From Trogon surrucura (taxonomy: Eukaryota; Chordata; Aves; Trogoniformes; Trogonidae): a stretch of 64,000 bases of DNA. Positions 1-14,100 of the stretch are shown piece after piece. A program made the translations under genes and the position numbers. The notes under the pieces were generated by a model. The model made no database searches. It saw only the letters and a list, made by a program, of their open reading frames with translations, and was not told the DNA's origin. Within the stretch, counting starts at the first letter, position 1; every line of letters starts with the position of its first letter. The stretch lies in NCBI GenBank assembly GCA_020746105.1, contig CM036628.1, positions 4,536,001 through 4,600,000 on the forward strand. Direction: 5' to 3'.

Positions 1-2934
1 AGAGATCCGTATCCTGTTGATTAACACTACTCAGCGAAAAACTGTTTCTAAATCTTGCATAACTCAGTCTTTGAGAAGTTGTATTTGTAGATGCAAATTT
101 GAAGTGACTGGAATTCACTAGTGTATCCTAATTCTTACCTGGCCCTTGAGCAAGATAGAAACTAGAACTGAAATAATAGCAGAATATACTTCATTTAGGT
201 TTTGGTTCCAGTACTGGATTATTTGCTTGCATTATGGCAACGTTCAAGAGTTAGTCCCAGTTTAGAAATGCAAATGATAGACTGCTGTGGTGACACTCAT
301 TTAATTCAGAGATAATCTCTAGTGTGTACTCATAGGAATGTTGCCGTAGAATTGCCTGATTCTCCCTACTTTCTGCAATCTGTAGTTGCAGACAGAGGAC
401 TTTCGGTGGGTATGTAGACTGAAGAAACCCGTGTCACAGTAAGGACCTATATTTTTAGGCAAATATGTTTTCAGGTGGCTGTCTGGTGCTGTTTGTGCGA
501 GGATGTGCAAGTAATGGTAAGAACTTCTTGTTGATAATGCTGGCGGTAGAATTTAGTCTGCACTATTGGGATTTGAAGTGTAATGTGGTTTTTTAGACAG
601 GACTTTCTGAAAAAAAAAATTAAATGCACCAAATTTCAGCTAAAAAAATGCACTAATGATGGGTGTGTTTGAACAATGCTGTGAATAAACAAGTCTTGCG
701 TGTAGATGACTAAAAGAGTCATGTGAACTCAGAGACCCATCCGCATTTGCTAAATGGACTGCACAAAGTAGTTGTGCTGCTCTTCATACACTAACTTTTT
801 CTAATTTGAGTTGAAGGTTTTGCATGTTGGTTTTCCATTGAGAAACTAAAAAGCTGTATGCGATGCCAGAGAATGATTTGAAAAGAAAAAAAATCAAGCA
901 ACGAAACTGTTTCATGAGCTATGAAAATATAGAATAATTTTAAAGGTAGCAGGTCAGGCACCAGCCTGCATTTTGAGCCGTGGCTGTTCAGCTTATTTTA
1001 TGGATTTGGGGATTTTTTTTTGGCTAATACCTTGTGTCTGTTATTTCAAGTAACCTTCTTGCACTGCTGAAGGAAATAAACTTGACTGATTCCTGACTTC
1101 AGCATAACCTTTTGAATCCCATAATCTCCCACAATTACTCCTATGGTGTCAGGTTATGAAGAGGAGCTTTGTCTTGCTTTTGTGTTGTGGGAAAACCGAA
1201 ACAACAACAAAAAAAATCTCAAAGCATTGCCGCCTTTTATTTTCAGCCTCCATAAAATGCACACAGTTTGCAGGCAGTGTCTTGTGAGAGCTCTAGAACG
1301 AGGATGCTGTCACAACAGTTGGGTTTTACGAGTTTTGCGGAAACTGCCTTTTGATATCAGAGTCTGCATATTTCCCAAGCCTAGTAAGGTTTCAAGGAAG
1401 CCCTGAAATAATAGTTTGCTGTTAATACTGTTAACACATAATGAATATTTCATATCAAGATGAACATGGGTTTGGAATCTGAAAGATCATGTAGTACCAA
1501 ACTTCAAATTAGGAAATGAAATATATTTAAATTACATTGGAGAAGGCTCTGATTAACAGCCATTAGCATTAAACCCGGTGTTTTATAAGAAACACAGGAT
1601 GTGCTCAGTAAGAAGTGTCATATCTTCCTAGAAGTATTTCTGTACACATTTGCAGTGATCTGCAGAAGCATTTTACAGAGTATTTTCTAAGTACTTGCAT
1701 AGTCTTCACAGTGTCAGGATGACAAACGTGCCTCTCCCAGCCACTGTTTTGCCTGATGAAGCCAGAGTTGATTTTGAAATACTCAAGTTTGTGATTCAGT
1801 GGTGAACTTTTTTTTGCCAAGGTTGTACATAATTTACAATGCACTCTCTGAATCCTGTTCCCGCACAACTAATTTTATACTTTCCTTGGTTTCAGAAATC
1901 AACTTTAGAGTAGGTTCACTGTCTCTGTTTGAAGGAAGAGTTGCATTTACGCTTATTTCTGTAGTTGGGGCTTGTGAGAGATCAGCAAAATCAGCCCTCT
2001 GTGCCCTCCTTGTTTGGTAACTCAGGGCAGAGAAACAGAACGTGCAACATCTCTTAAGCATTGTTGTCCTGGACCTAGATCCCAGTGAGGGGACATGGAG
2101 TGTGACGTAGACCTTAACTGTGACAAGACACAGTTTACAAATACATCTTTCAAGGCAACAGTTTTTAGAAGTGTGTGCACATCTGCGAATCATGAGAATA
2201 AAAGCCCTTAGGAATGGGAAAACAAGTTGCCAGTGTATGACCCTTTAATAGAACTGGCTTTATTTGTTATCTAAGTTGACGGAATTTCAGACCAGATCCT
2301 CTTGATCTTTCAGGGGGTTTTCATGGCTTGGAAGTTCATCAGACAACATTATTTTTAAGGGCAGAGGTATGGAGCAGAATAATATAATGTTAATTAAACC
2401 GTGAATCATATGAGTTCATAGAGTTGTCTGTCAGGTATATTCATAGGGTTTTATTTGTTTGAATTTGTCTTCAAGTATTATTTGATATTGTTATTTTTCC
2501 TATGTATTATGGAATTTGTGAACACGCAGCAAAATGACAGCTGGCATTCTGGAGAGAGAAAAGTTTTATCCGTTTATTGAGGATGTGGTCTTTCATGCAT
2601 AGACAGGTAAGCTGACTGCAAAATTTTGATTTTAATCCTCTCACCCCTTCAAAGATAATGCTATATTTAGGATGTCTATGCTTTTCAAAGTGTAAATAGT
2701 GGTTAAGATTCCAAGAAGCTCTTGGAAGGTAGGATATTCTGTGTTTGAAGTAGACTTCTTAAATTTACTGAGAAAAAGATAATTGGGGTAAAAGTCAGCA
2801 TATTTTTGCAACAAAATTAAACTGAAAATATAAAAGGTAATATTTATTTGGACTTACATATTTTTGGACAATATGTCTATGAAAGAAAATGAACCAGTCT
2901 GTCTAATTTAACTGATTCTTTTGGCATAGTAACA
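1..2934. other. Unique non-coding DNA, no recognised gene
   Basis: AT-rich sequence with stops scattered through all six frames. The longest open frames are an 87-codon + frame at 1143 and a 119-codon - frame ending at 1834. Neither shows a recognisable domain, a biased codon pattern or flanking splice signals. I recognise no mobile element here. It is probably intergenic or intronic. Confidence 0.6.
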
Positions 2935-2972
2935 TTCTTCTTCTTCTTCTTCTTCTTCTTATTATTATTATT
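2935..2972. repeat. Compound microsatellite (TTC)n(ATT)n
   Basis: About eight TTC units run directly into about four ATT units. The TTC part is a pure pyrimidine tract on the + strand. This is simple-sequence repeat DNA of the kind that varies in length between individuals; no function is implied. Confidence 0.95.
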
Positions 2973-5913
2973 TAACTCCTCATATCGCTATACTAGAGAA
3001 AGATTTCTTTTTTGTTCTACTGCAAGATTAGAACAGTGGAATTCGAGATGTAGTTGGGTTAATGTTTTGTGAAAGGTGCCGCAATTTTCACACGTTTTAC
3101 AGAACTTGTATACTTTGAAAATACGGTATTGCCATACCATTTCAGGTAATTTCTAGAATAGTATTAAATCCCACACGTTTCAGATCTTATCCTTGTTTTC
3201 TGAAACAGCTGATAAAATGTGCCCTATTGCATTTTCTTTTGTATCCTGTATTTAAAATAAGCTGTTAGTTATCTAACTACTTGACTAGAATGATTTCTGT
3301 TGCAGAAGCAGATATATTGTTATTAGGTTTCTTTTTTTATGTGTTAAATATTCTCCACTAGGACCTGGGTGTCTCCTGCAAGTGCACCCCCTGCTACTAT
3401 TGAAGAATTTTAATGTGAATGTCCCAGCACTTTGCAGACTGATGTCTTATTTGTTTAGAAAGTTCTTCAGTCCTTCCTCTGCAACTGTTTTTTCAACTCA
3501 TATGTGTTAAGTCCTCACTGAGGCTTTTTTTTCTGAGCACTCTCAGTAAGATCATGTGTAAATTACAGAAATTACACTTCCACTAAAATACTCAGATCTA
3601 GTGCTCGGATCTCATCCATAGCAGTTTTCGAGTATTGTGAAATTATTTTATGACTCTAATTTCAGATGCAACTTCTACAAAAACATACATTTTCCTCCTC
3701 GGTAATGATTGCTCTGCAGCAGTGAGATGTGTTTCTCTTCATAACAAACGCCAGCTGTTTTGTAGAAGAATTTATTACTCTGCACAGTTTGTTTATGCCA
3801 TAAATTTTAGTTCCACAAAATACTTTACAAAACAACAAAGCTCAAACCACTGGTATGTAGGTAGATATACGTCAAGATTTATTTACCTGGACTCCAGAAT
3901 TTTAAGTATTTTTTTTCGTATTCTCTAGATGCAAATATACGAATTGGAAAGAAACTGGCTTCAGGGTTTTCTTGTGTTGCATGTGAATAAAAGTGGGATG
4001 TCTTGGGTTCAGATGAGAAAAAGAGGAGGAAAACGGGTGACAAAAAGTAGCTGGAAGGATAGTTGTTGGGACTTAAATGTGTGATGTAGAAGACACAGTT
4101 TCAAGGTCATGGCTTGAATACAAACTTAACAAAACTGAATCCAAATTTAATAAATTTCATCATCTTCAAACTTTTATATACTCTCCTCAAGCTTTTAGCT
4201 GTTTAGATAGCAACGTTTATCCCTTCTCACACATTTTTTTTTAAGAATGATGAATGAATGGCGTTAAGCAAAAGTTAAACCTTTGTATTTTACAAATACT
4301 GGCCAGTAAAAGATCAGACTTTTCAACTGTAGACAGAATTCATTGATAAGCATAGCGTACATTTTCTGGAGCACTCCTGAAAACCACTCCAGCACACCAA
4401 AGTGGAGGCCAGATTTCCTCACCATTACAAGCAAAATATGGAAAAATTACCTTAAGGAATAAGTGAAGTTTTGTTCAAGACCTGTGTCAGATGTCTCCAT
4501 CAGACATAAAATTGGCTCAATCATTAAAGGATATGGATAACTTGAATAGATACAGCAAGGGCTGTATATAAGCAAAGGCAAATTCTGCATAAACTACAGA
4601 TTTTCTGTAGTGGAAATATTCCACTGCATTGGTGATGTAAGAGAAATTGGCCTCTCCTCCTCACAGATACGGCTATTACAGTCTCTTCTGTTTGGTGAAG
4701 GAAAAATTGCTGAGGTTCAGAAGTATAAGTTTTTCTGTCTTTCACCTTAGACCAGTTTCTGCTGTAAGTTCCTACTCTAAAGCTACCTACATTGTGGAAA
4801 AAAAATGCAGTGACCTTTGTGTGGTGAACAGACCCACAAAGTAATATGGAGAACCTAAAATCCTAGGTATCGGAAATAAGGGGATCTTGGTGCATCAATG
4901 AAAGATAAAAATGCTTCTATTGGGTTAATACAAAATTAAAATTGGAGAAAGTTTCATTAAAGACAAAGGAATCTTTTAAGAATATGCAGGTGAAGAATTG
5001 CATCTGAGAATTACTGTTTGTCATTTCGTGGTGGGTTCTAAGAAGCCATTGTTTTATGTGAGATGGATAGGCGATACCTTTAAAAGCTCTTACAGACTCG
5101 ACAGATTATAGTGAATAAAGATTCAACTCTTATTTTTCTTTGAAGATATCTGGCATTATCTGAAGGTATAAACTGTGTAAAAGTATTTAGATGAGCTTCT
5201 CTTGGTTTCATCAGGAATGACTCAAATTCAATAAAGAGAAAAGTAATGCAATCCTTTATTTCCAGATTTACCCACACAGAGATTGTAAAATTTTATTTAT
5301 GTTTTTTAGAAGTTGACAAATATACTCCTCAGGTGAACAAAAAGTAATGAAATCTATTTCAAAGATATACGCTTGAAAGTTTCTTGGTTTTACTAGTGGT
5401 GAGATTACTGAGCATTGGAACTAGAGGCAGCAAAGTAAATATTTTATATTCCAAGGCATTAGGTGTCAAGCAGATAGATGAAAATTCAAATTAAATCTGT
5501 TAGCAGTGTTTCAGCTTCAGAAAGTCCACATACAGTAGCAAGGTGTTGTTGCTGCTTTGATATTCTCTGTGAAAAATAACTTCCTTTGGAGACCAACTTG
5601 ATATTCATACGGCTGGCTTGTAGCTGGGACTATTAAATGGGAACTGGCTTCCTAAGTCTTGGTGGAGGAAGGCTGGTGAAAGCTATTCTCAAAGTAGATG
5701 TTTTTGTGCAATAAAATAAACAAAACTCTGTATATGAAGTAATTAGATTTGTTATGTATTACTTAAAAGCAGCGTATTTTTAATAGCCTCCCCCCAACCA
5801 ATGCACTTTCCTTGTGAATATGATGCAGCTATGAAAACTAAGCTGAGTCTTTATGCAGAAAATTTTATTCTCATGAAGACCTCTGTAGTATAAAAATATA
5901 CAGTATTTGATTG
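2973..5913. other. Unique non-coding DNA, no recognised gene
   Basis: AT-rich, with no open frame above about 92 codons (3650-3928, + strand, unrecognised and low-complexity in composition). No CR1 3' motif, LTR structure or RNA gene was seen. Confidence 0.55.
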
Positions 5914-5930
5914 AATAATAATAATAATAA
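5914..5930. repeat. Short (AAT)n microsatellite
   Basis: About five to six AAT units in tandem within AT-rich DNA. Confidence 0.85.
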
Positions 5931-8900
5931 CAGTGAACGAGGTTAAAGAGAAAATCCCTCAAAAGGAAAGAACGAACTGTAATGTCAACGCACAAATATT
6001 TCACTTGAAGATTACAGACATGTTTTCTGTTAAAAGTTTTATAGATAGAGCGTATCACATTACACCCTCCTGCAATGACAAACAAAAAGGTGTGGGATTA
6101 ATGCACCGTTTAGGAACAGCAGTTTTGTGCTTCTTGATTTAGGGCGAGAGACTCGTCTGTTTCCATGATTCATGAAACTTTTGAGTTGCTTCCTTAGAAG
6201 TCTGGCTGCAAATAGAACTGCCAGTTTATTGAGGCCAAAGTGTAGTTTCTGCTTACTGATGATAAGAGGCAGTTGGCAGCATTCGCGATCTGATAGGGCG
6301 AGGACAGACTGAATGTCAGGACTGTAACGTGAGGAACGTTAGCAAGTCATTGAAAGTAATGGTTTGCAAAAAATCCACTTGGTTACTTCCAGTGCGGTTC
6401 ATTTTCTGCCATCTGCTCGAAGACATCAAAACAATAAGATGAAACATGAAATTATCTGCACACCTCATTTACATAATGAGGATGTAGATGTAATTTTGCT
6501 GGCTAGCCTTTCAGTCTGTGCCAAAACCAGGTTGTTTAACTTGTCACTGGCTGGTTCATACAAAGTTAGCACATGACTGAAATATAAATCAAACCTGGAA
6601 ACTCAGAGTAACTAGTGTCGCAGAGGGACAATTTCAAACATGCCATATTTAGCTTTGTTCAGTTTGATTAAAGAATCCACTCTGTGACATATTAATTTTC
6701 CCTATTTTTAAAAAGTCTAGTAGACATTAAACATGCATGGTCAGTCTGTGAGAATGAGTTAAACAGTTTACAGGGGGTGCCCAGAGAGATTACCTGAGAG
6801 CAGAGATATTGTCAGCAAACCCATTCACTATCACTGGAAAGCAAGGCTCTGGAGCAAACTAAAACTTGTTCATCAGACTACCTGGGGCTGGAATTGTCAG
6901 AGGTTAGTGGTAACAGAGGAGATTAGTTAATGTCAGTCAAGACACATGCTGCTTTGTGCCCGGAGGTAGGCTGGAGTCACAAACACAAGGTATTTTCTGT
7001 TTGATTTGCTTGTTTACGTGCCTTAAGGAGGAAAGAATTCCAGGAGATATTTATCCCTTACTGCCTGTCCAAAGAAAAGAAAGGATCAAGGAATTGAAAT
7101 TCTGTTACCATTTCTCAAAATTACGTAAAAACTCATGGTTGCAGCTGTGAATCCAGGTAGTCAAAGAAGAAATGTGTTTTAACTCTTACTCTGCCTTGAC
7201 CATGCATCTATGCACCATCATTTCATTCTAACTCCCCTAGAGGGAAATTAACTTTGAAATGTTATAGAGATACTCAGCTGATTAAAACCAAAATATTTGG
7301 GGTTTATACCGACTTGTGTGTCGCCAGTTTGTTTTCAAGCCCAGTGTTTCCAAGGTACGTTGGTGACAGCCTAGCAAGCTGTGCACCACAAGGTGGCACT
7401 GATGGTGTGTCATGGTTGTCTCATTTGAGACTCATTTTAGACTCCTCTTTCTGGAAGTCTGGTCATACGCAAAAGGTCTGAACCAAATAATTCTCTTTGA
7501 CCTCCTTGGGAAGTACCTGTATTGTGCAACAGGCAAACAGGCTGAGATGTGAGTGCATTGTTGCACGAGGAGTGAAACTATGGCATGGGAGCTCTTAGCA
7601 AATTCTTAGCTGGCTGCAGGACTGCAGAAACCTCCTGCCCCATGGGACGTTAGTGGAGTATCTATAAACAGGGAGATCTGGGCTTCAATCTCGGTAGATT
7701 CTGTAGTAAAGCTTTCTTTACTCTTCTGAAGATTATGAAAAAAAGTATTATGAGTTGCCATTCTTTGTTTTTTTTTTTAAAACGGTGATCAAAACAAAAT
7801 TAAGAAAGGGTATTTTGACTAAGCTTTGATTAAGAGACTGATGAACAAGGTCTTTAGATTTGTGTCACCTTTGGTCACTTTCTGAGTGCAGAAATGAACG
7901 AACTAACATAATACTCTCGGATCCATAGGGCACAATGATTTTGAATTACTTTCTTCTGTAATCATGTTTCATTTTATTGATTGGATTGTCCCTACGAGTT
8001 CATATGGGGAAATACAAAATAGCTTCGTATTCTTCTTCAGTATTATTTTCATCTCCAACGTGCTTCCGTGTATTAGAATAAAAGAAGAGCTCACAACACA
8101 GCCACGTCTATCTCTTGTTCTGTGATGGAATTGTTTATACATGGCCTTTAACAATTTTTCTTTAAAGAGCTGCCAGCATCCTGGGACAGCTTGCTTCCAG
8201 GTCACATTTACCAAGAATTGCCTTCCTGAAATGTATATTGTTTTAATTGTGGTGTTATTTCCTCCGTCAGTTTTTAGTAGTATAATCTATCATTATTTCA
8301 TGATTGCTGTCATCCAAGTTGCCTCCCACTTTGACATCTTTAACCATCCTTAACACCTTGCATTTGGTGTGATATCAGAAGGACTCTCCTTTTCAGCATC
8401 ATCTGTAACAAAAAGAGGCACTTGTAGGATTAAAGAACCTGCTGACTAGTTAAGTTTTGTTACTTCTTTGGAAATATCGGGTCTTATACATTTATTTGCT
8501 ATGCAGCGTGACGCATGTTTTATGGAAAATGTGTACACATGTTTATGAAGATCTGCATATGTCGCTAAAAAGAACTAAAATTAATCGCTGCAGATTAGAG
8601 GCACTGGTATAATGCATTTTGTGTAGTAAAGCAACATGAGACTTCTGCTGAGCTAATAAAATGCAATTTGAGAAAGAACGAGTCAAATAAAAGGTTCAGA
8701 TTTATATGGTGATTTTTTTCTTTTCCCATCTGCTTTGTTGCTTTTTAAAAATGTTAATTACTCTACTTACATGAAGGAGAGAGAGAAGATTGTTTCCCAT
8801 CTGGTAAGAGGAAAAGTCTGAGGAGAAAAGGGTGCCTGCTGTATCCTTCTCCATGTTAAACCCATGCAGATGCCCTTGCCTGGTTTCTTAGTTGGGAAAA

Positions 8901-11139
8901 ATTCTCCCAAGTGGTCCTCTGTCTGAGTTGCACAGAGAAGAAAAAAAGGCAATAAAATGGAGTTGTTCCGTGCTAGATTATATGCTGTATCTGTATGAGA
9001 AAGGCAGAGTCTTGCTTGAATGTGGCAGCCTTAAAGGGAACTCTCTGGCACTAAAATGCCATGTTTTCTTTTCTGAAGCATTCCACAGAAGCTCCTAAGC
9101 ATACACAGCTCTTGGATTTAAGTGGTAGTTGCTGATGAATGGCTGGAAAATACCTTTTGGTAAAACACAAAGTGTCTTTCCAAACTGAACTGGGCTCCCA
9201 CGTCCTTATAGCTAGTATTTACCACACTTACAATAGTATTGTTCCCATGTGTCGGAGGAGGGAAATGTGACTTTAGAAAAACATTAAAATTCTGCTAAGA
9301 TTTTTAAACCTCATAATTAATGAGGAAAATACTAGATACTCATATCCTATAAATATTGTGCTTGGGCATATTACAAACAACATCTTCAAAGCCGGTTAAC
9401 TGTTGTCTGCTGTTTTCTTTAGTGACAAGCATATTTTCAGACTTACACAAGAAAATGTATAAGACCTGTGTGATAAGAATTAATCTGAATGCTGAAGATT
9501 TAAGGCTTAATTATAATTCCGTTCCAAGGCAACGGACTGTGTGAACTGCTATTACTAAACTGTACTGTGTAAACACTGCATACTGATGGAATTTGCTTGT
9601 CAACCCCAGTGGCATTTCTGTGCACTAAGCTTGTTGTTCTGTCAGCCAAGTGCATCATGGGAAAAGATGAGTATCTCAAGGGAATGTGATCTGCATTTTT
9701 AAGACGAAAGTCAACCTCAGAGGTGCCAGAGAAGGACTCTAACACAGATTGCTTTGCTCAAGAGATAGCTGATCTATTGGCTGTAAATTTTGCATGCTTC
9801 TTAGGTGATGATATACATTTATGTCACTAAAACTTTGACTGAATATATCCATTTTTATGTTTCATTGCTGATGAAATTGGTAAACAATCTTGGTGCGGTA
9901 TTATAGGATAGGAAACAGTCACTAAATCCAATGGATTCTGAAAAGTGACATTGCTATTCCAATATTTGTTTTCTTTTTTGTTCCTCAAACTTTAGATTTG
10001 TGTGTAATGTACTCCCTGCGAATAAAGAGAATCACATTACCCGTGACAGGTATTTTAGTACAGTGTGTACAATAGCACACAAGATTAAAACAGTCAGAGT
10101 AAAGGAAGTAAGACTTACGCAAACTTCTGTTCTGTTTACGAGTTGGAACATTAGATTATCTTCAGAATAAAAAAGAAAGGGCAAGTCAAGATCAGGTTGT
10201 GATAAAAAATATGAGTTCAGAGCTAAAGGCTGATGAGGTAGAATGATACGTAGAATGATAAAGGGATATTGGAGAGGCAAGGAAAAGAAAAACATAATAG
10301 AGTAGCTGCTTAATTCCATGATGAAATTTCTTTTAAATGCCATTGGAGGTAGAAGGACAAATGTGGTTTTTTCAGGTGTCTGCTGAAGGGATATAAACTG
10401 TCTTTTCCAATGCACTTGGTGATGAATGCAGGAAGGTACCTCTGAATGCAGTTGAATAGTTCGAAGATGCAAAGTTACTAGTTTTTTTTTGTTTTCTCCT
10501 AATAAGTTACTTAATTTTTTGACTTTACCTCAAGATTTCTTTCTTCAATGATGTGTTTTCATGTAAAACATAACAGTTTCTATAAAACAGCAGAGACATT
10601 TTGCCTCTCAGTTATTGTTTACGCTGCAGAAGGGCAATTAAACTGTGAATAGTTACATCAGAATTTTGTACCTTTAACAGATGCAGCGGTATCATCCAAG
10701 TGATGGGAGTTTTGTGATTGATTTTGCTGTTGGGAGCAAAACTGGGCTGGTCATTTTGAGCTGTGATTATCATCGGTGTTTTGAAAATGAAGTACTGTTA
10801 AATAGCAACGCTAACGATGGATTATCCCACATTAAACGTGTTTCTCTTAAGTTTTATTATTTGTAGGCTAGTCATTATAATTTAAGATTTCTCTGTGTGT
10901 AGGAAGCCTAATATACTACGTTTTTCACATAGCTCTGTATACATGTTAACGGAATTGTGGAGCTCCCTTAATGACTCAATAAATATGCCAAATGTCTGTA
11001 GCAACCTGCTGTTCACTGTGCCCAGATTGCTTCTTTCTAAGTAGATATCAATCTTCAGTACTTGCTGCGTTCAACCTCTCCTAGTCTCTGATCAGGATCC
11101 ATCTGTTTGTATTTGGTAGTGTGTTTTTTTAATGATACG
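5931..11139. other. Unique non-coding DNA, no recognised gene
   Basis: No recognisable coding exon. The largest frame is 146 codons on the - strand (10032-10472). Its product is rich in Ser, Leu and Phe with no domain I know, and nothing around it looks like a promoter or an exon boundary. The stretch 6770-6800 resembles a few bases of CR1 ('gtgcccagagagatt') but the match is too short to call. Confidence 0.5.
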
Positions 11140-11153
11140 TATATATATATATA
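11140..11153. repeat. (TA)n run
   Basis: Seven TA dinucleotides in a row. Confidence 0.85.
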
Positions 11154-14100
11154 GGCTTCAAAAACGTTAATCTCTGAGTGGCGCCTGATCCCTACTGTGT
11201 TGTATTTGTCAGCATAATAGTTTCAAATTGCAAAGAGATAAAGTCATGCACTTCCAAGTAACAAAGTGTTTTGTTGCTTGGTTCCATTTACATAGTCAGG
11301 CGCCTGGGCTGACTGTGATAAAAGGGTCAAATTTTGTTCTCAGTTATACCTTTATGAACCTTAAAAAAACCCCAAACACTTGCCTTTATTCCGAGTCGCT
11401 GAAATATTGTTTCTATATGCACACTGAATATTGAAATACAAGATACATCCTGAATAAATAATTTATTTGGTTTTTTAGACGTTGTATCTTTTTTTTTTTT
11501 TTGGCCATTACCTTCTTCCAGCGGTATTGGACCATGTCTGTCAAAATATGGAAGCTGTGGGAAATCTAATGTCAGCATATGGATACGTAACCTTACAGAA
11601 TTTATTTGCAAATATGACTTTGTATAAAACACATTGATGAAGCATCAGTTCAAATTTAAACAGCGATATAGATGTACCAGCTGGCTAAACACACTAGTTC
11701 TGCTGGAAATAGCTTTACAAATGTGTTTGTGATCTACTGCCTGACACAACAGTCTAGCTGTGTCCCTGACCTGACATGCTTATAATAACAGAAGGCAGCA
11801 TCATCTGCAAATAGGCAAATGGTATGTGTGATTGTGAACTTGACACTGTCAGCATCTGTGCTTGGAGTCGTGGTTCATATACTTTAAAATACATTAATTG
11901 AATAATGACACTGAAATGGCAAGGCTAGGGGTGTCTGACAGTTTGCAGTTGTATTGATTTCACCATAAATCTGAGTCTTCCCAAAGAGAACCCAGGATCG
12001 GGTACGTTCAATAGAATGCCTGGCATGTGGCTTGTTAGGAAAATGTTTGGGAGGGAAAGCTTTTGTTGTGAAAAGTGATGTTAAGAATCACTATTTTTGA
12101 AATCCACGACAATTAAAAAAAAAAAAAAAAAGAAAACCTATAAAAAAATTACATGGGTGCGTTTGACTGTCAAGTAAGATACATCTTTAAATAACTGAAG
12201 AATTCCACAATATAGCCTTTAGTTTTTTGGATTACATTAAACGATCTTAAACATTCACTTGACACTCTGAATGGTCAAATATCTGGTCCGGCTATCCTTA
12301 GCAAGCCTAAGGCTAAAAATTAATCATGAATCTTTGTAATAAACTAAATTTTTTTCTTTCACTGAGCTATGCAAATCAGCATAAAATTGAAATTCTAAAT
12401 GGAAAATACGCTTATATATTATATTTGCATATTTTATACGTTTTCAGGTTAAAAATGAATATTTCACATTCACATATTCCATATAAATAACATCTAAGAC
12501 TTGGTTAATAGCATACATAAAAGATTCTAAATGCACTGCGGAAACGGCACATTGGTGGAAGGAAACAGCAAATTACAGGTTTTGCAATTTTACAATATCC
12601 TATAACTTCACGGAGGCATAAAATATTTTGCCATTCTCAAAATACCTTGTGAAAGGTCTGAATGCTTTTTTTCCCCAAGCATCTTTGTGGCTTTTGTGAG
12701 TTTGTCAGAGCAGTAGTGGTTTTTTACAAGGAGTTAAGAATTTCTAAATATAAAAATGTTTGCATTTCCAGGAGAATACTAAAATCTAATTTGTTATTTA
12801 TCTACATAGAAGCTATTTTGATGGATGTTTTTCAGGCCTCTACAAATAAACAATTATAGTTAGAAAAAATAGTAGAGTTAACCAATGTGAAAAGGAAAGA
12901 AAATATAAATAGAACACAAATTCAAGAAAAGCAAAGCAAAACAACTATCCTCGTCCTACAAGGATAGTATTTTCACACTTCCATTTTATTGTCATTTTTC
13001 AACCTCTACTTCATGTCACAGTAAAAACAGGTTTTTAATGTAAAATTCAAACTTCACAATTATGCTTTTGATGTAGTAAATGCATATAACACACATGAAG
13101 ATTACAGGAAAACATATTCTTTGATGTTTTTGCTGTGATGTGGGTCCATATATATGATCTGAGTAAATATACAAGTGATAAGAGTGCTGACGGGGACAGA
13201 AGTTGGCTAACTTATGCCCCTGGCATCACTCATGTATATCTCAGTCTTAACTTGCAACAGTTTTATTCCTTTTCATGGTGTTTTGTCAATTTGTGCTAAT
13301 CTGTTTGACGTGAGTAAACAAGAACTGTGATTAAGAGTGCATTATGAGGATAGGTGTGAAATAAAGAGTAGTTTTTCAGAGTTGTTTCCTGTAAATACAC
13401 TTGTTTGTTACTTTGCTTAAATCCTGATGAGTAACATCAGAAAGTTTTCTTATGCTTTTTAGTAAAATGAACTTCTGTGGATTGCAGATATTATGTGAGT
13501 CAGAGGTAAGGTTTCTGTTCTCTGTGTCCTAGATTATAACTGTCTGACTTCTTTTAGTTGTATCTTCCACTGCTCACTTCTCTTGAAAGGATTTTCTGCC
13601 TGGTAACCTGATTTATGTGTGAGTTGTTCAAGTCTAGAGAAGAAAGCTGCAGACTTTGGTTAGATGGAGGACATACAAACATATTTTTTTCTGTTGAACT
13701 GTTCTCAGTCCATGCATCATAACTTGCGTTTGCCCAGCTATTTCAAAGGAGGATCTCAAAACTTTTTAGAAAAGAGAGTTAAGTTCAATCCTTGGAGAGC
13801 TGTAAATACAACTGTCATATTATATCTGAGTGAAACAACTTGGTAAGTTATTAATATCCTAATGCAATAAAATCAGTTTCCCATCTTACTCTCCTTTATC
13901 TGAGTGCTAAATTTTTCATTACGGAGAGTGGTGGTTTGAACGGATGGTTAAATTATTTTGACAAAATATCTACTTCTGCTGGTGTCAGGCCAATTTTTCT
14001 AACAGTGTTAGATTGCATACCTCCAGGTGTACAAAGAGAGAGATGCATGGGATTTTAGCTGAAATCTGAGCTCCTTCATATAGCTAACTAATGCAAAGCT

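Noticed and set aside
6770-6800. CR1-like 'gtgcccagagagatt'
   Set aside because: Only about 15-18 bases resemble CR1 and the flanks do not continue the match.
9800-9890. C/D-box snoRNA-like motifs (gtgatga, ctga, ctgatga)
   Set aside because: No terminal stem and no correctly placed final D box.
10032-10472. 146-codon - frame
   Set aside because: Ser/Leu/Phe-rich product with no domain; no supporting signals.
12115-12131. 17-A run as a retrocopy poly(A) tail
   Set aside because: No recognisable transcript-derived body upstream and no target-site duplication seen.
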